From: an uncultured Gelidibacter sp.
Lineage (GTDB): Bacteria > Bacteroidota > Bacteroidia > Flavobacteriales > Flavobacteriaceae
DNA length: 64,000 nt
Reading direction: 5' to 3'
Assembly (NCBI RefSeq): GCF_947500795.1
Contig: NZ_CANMTE010000001.1
Coordinates: 1-64,000, forward strand
In this document: positions 62,325 to 64,000 of the stretch, piece after piece
Numbering within the stretch: the first letter of the stretch is position 1
Layout: every line of letters starts with the position of its first letter
Notes under the pieces: model-generated
Seen by the model: only the letters and a program-made list of their open reading frames with translations
What the model was told of the DNA's origin: nothing
Database searches by the model: none
Program-made: the position numbers and the translations under genes

Positions 62325-64000
62325 TTATAATGTTTCCTTCAACCATTTGAAGAATTCATTTTGCCATACCAACGCATTTTGTGGTTTTAGCACCCAATGG
62401 TTTTCCTCAGGGAAATACAACAGTTTGCTCTTGATGCCCAATAATTGTGCGGCTTGGTAAGCGCTTAAGCTTTGCTCAATTGGCACACGGTAGTCTTTCC
62501 CGCCTTGAATAATCAACATAGGCGTGTCCCATTTAGAAACATTAGTAATCGGATTAAATTCGTTGTAAACCTTTTGTGCGGTCATATTATCTTTATCCCA
62601 ATACGGGCCACCAAAATCGTGGTTCACAAAAAACAGCTCTTCTGTGGTGCCATACATGGTTCGGGTATCAAAAACACCATCATGAGAAATGAACGTTTTA
62701 AAACGTTTGTTGTGAATACCTGCTAAATAAAATACAGAGTAACCGCCATAGCTTGCACCAACCGCACCCAAGCGATCCTTATCCACATATGGCTCTTTTG
62801 CAACATCATCAATTGCTGAAAGGTAATCGTCCATTACTTGGCCGCCCCAGTCCTTACTAATCGCTTCATTCCATTCCACACCATGGCCCGGCATCCCGCG
62901 ACGATTAGGCGCCACGACGATATAGCCTTGAGAAGCCATCAATTGAAAATTCCAACGGTAAGAATAAAACTGTGATAGGGCTGATTGCGGTCCGCCTTGC
63001 GCATATAACAACGTAGGATATTTCTTAGAAGCATCAAAGTTTGGAGGTAAAATCACCCAAACTAACATTTGTTTTCCATCGGTAGTAGTTACATAGCGCT
63101 TTTCAACTTTAGGCAAATCAATACCATTGTATAAATCTTGATTGATGCTGGTTAAGGCTTTAAAGTTTTTGCTCTTTAAGTTAAAACTGAAAATTTCAGC
63201 GGCATGATTCATATCGGTTCTCGTTACCAACAGCGTGTTGTCTTTTTGGGCAATGATGCTAGTCACATCAAATTGACCTTCTGAAAGTTGTTCTACTACA
63301 GGCGCGATTCGTTTTCTACCCGGATAATTCACTTTAAAAAGTTGAACAGTGCCATCAACCGGCGCCGTGAAATAGATGTCGTTTCCATCCTTACTCCATA
63401 AAAAACTATTCACGGTACCATCCCATCGCTCGGTTAAATTTTGTTTAACACCATTGTTAAGTACAATAATGTCGTTTTTGTCTGCTTCGTAACCATCAGT
63501 TTTCATTTGTAACCATGCCAAAGCGCCTTGTGAGGAAAAAGCAGGATGGGTATCATAACCTTTATTGTCTTCCGTGATATTTATAGTGGACTTAGTCTCG
63601 AGATTATATTTGTAAATATCCGTATTGGTGCTCGTCGCATAGGCTTTGCCCTTTAATTTCTTACTCACATAATAGATGTCTTTACTGTCTGGAGACCAGA
63701 TATAATCTTCGTCGCCACCAAAAGGACGCTGTGGCGTGTGGTGTGGTTCATTTGGCATAAGGTCTGTGCCATCTTCATCTTCAGTACCAACTTTTTTGTA
63801 AAACACATGGTTGTACTTGCCGTCTTGCCAAGTATCCCAATGACGAATATCGAGATCTGAATAAATATAAACATCAGATTTCTCCAATTCTTTGTAAACG
63901 TCGCTGCCTTTGATGTTCTCAATCGCTACTTCATTATGAAAAAGTTTGTAGTTTCCATCTGGCGAAATGTTTTTGTCTATTGCATTAACATCATCTTTTT
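62325..64000 (-). CDS. S9 family peptidase (acylaminoacyl-peptidase/DPP-like), partial
   Basis: Only the C-terminal 558 residues are in the window; the frame is open through 64000, so the start lies beyond. The visible part holds propeller repeats (YIWSPDSKDIYYVSKKLKGK, AFSSQGALAWLQM). The alpha/beta-hydrolase domain has YAQGGPQSALSQFYSYRWNF, NRRGMPGHGVEWNEAISKDW, GAVGASYGGYSVFYLAG (nucleophile Ser), IQGGKDYRVPIEQS (Asp) and PEENHWVLKPQNA (His). Apparent internal starts near 63887 are not real. Likely a periplasmic oligopeptidase acting with the neighbouring DPP4. Confidence 0.93.
   Translation of the reverse strand, partial: KDDVNAIDKNISPDGNYKLFHNEVAIENIKGSDVYKELEKSDVYIYSDLDIRHWDTWQDGKYNHVFYKKVGTEDEDGTDLMPNEPHHTPQRPFGGDEDYIWSPDSKDIYYVSKKLKGKAYATSTNTDIYKYNLETKSTINITEDNKGYDTHPAFSSQGALAWLQMKTDGYEADKNDIIVLNNGVKQNLTERWDGTVNSFLWSKDGNDIYFTAPVDGTVQLFKVNYPGRKRIAPVVEQLSEGQFDVTSIIAQKDNTLLVTRTDMNHAAEIFSFNLKSKNFKALTSINQDLYNGIDLPKVEKRYVTTTDGKQMLVWVILPPNFDASKKYPTLLYAQGGPQSALSQFYSYRWNFQLMASQGYIVVAPNRRGMPGHGVEWNEAISKDWGGQVMDDYLSAIDDVAKEPYVDKDRLGAVGASYGGYSVFYLAGIHNKRFKTFISHDGVFDTRTMYGTTEELFFVNHDFGGPYWDKDNMTAQKVYNEFNPITNVSKWDTPMLIIQGGKDYRVPIEQSLSAYQAAQLLGIKSKLLYFPEENHWVLKPQNALVWQNEFFKWLKETL

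Overview
The window looks like chromosome from a marine or soil-type member of the Flavobacteriaceae (Bacteroidota). The evidence is low GC, start codons without Shine-Dalgarno sequences, several promoters with the Bacteroidota -7 element TAnnTTTG, a SusC/SusD pair, a gliding-clade style alpha-2-macroglobulin, and a tmRNA whose tag reads GENNYALAA.

Left end (1-6388) is an accessory island abutting the 3' end of the tmRNA gene (ssrA, minus strand, 6389-6781), a classic integration site. Next to it lies a Bacteroidota-type tyrosine recombinase with four copies of a 13-bp inverted motif upstream. Further left is an arsenic operon (arsR, a DUF6428 gene, an arsenate reductase and acr3). It is framed by two homologous, imperfect palindromes that behave like integron attC sites: the right core box of the first (GTTACCC) is the exact complement of the left core box of the second (GGGTAAC), as expected for the two ends of one cassette. 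A group II intron of about 700 nt with no reverse transcriptase gene sits inside the right arm of the second palindrome. A second cassette-like unit carrying a small lipoprotein follows. This integron-like ars cassette with its intron-split attC-like site is the most unusual thing in the window.

Middle (7.1-44.5 kb): an EamA transporter, a lysine/alanine-dehydrogenase-like oxidoreductase, a TlpA-type lipoprotein, kdsA and typA. Then comes a surface polysaccharide cluster (16.3-25.9 kb) with a FemAB/GNAT-like protein, FdtB-like aminotransferase, two tandem Wzx flippases, a hexapeptide acyltransferase, four glycosyltransferases and an FdtA-like ketoisomerase. Together the FdtA/FdtB pair and acyltransferases suggest an acylated 3-amino-3,6-dideoxyhexose in the glycan. 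After it come a secreted beta-helix protein, ftsE, an RsbQ-like hydrolase followed by a decayed PAS/kinase gene, a 1006-residue TPR protein paired with a plugless TonB-receptor-like barrel, an amidohydrolase, a methyltransferase, a cysteine-cluster protein, a sterol-desaturase family protein, a NamZ-type muramidase, a LolC/E-type permease and a cysteine/cystathionine synthase.

Right end (44.6-64.0 kb): a 2021-residue alpha-2-macroglobulin, a TPR protein, mpl (murein peptide recycling), an FKBP isomerase, a SusD/SusC pair, a serine hydrolase, and two S9 peptidases (a DPP4 and a second cut by the window edge). The last group together suggests uptake and digestion of peptides or oligomers at the cell surface. 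Rho-independent terminators, often bidirectional, separate many convergent genes.
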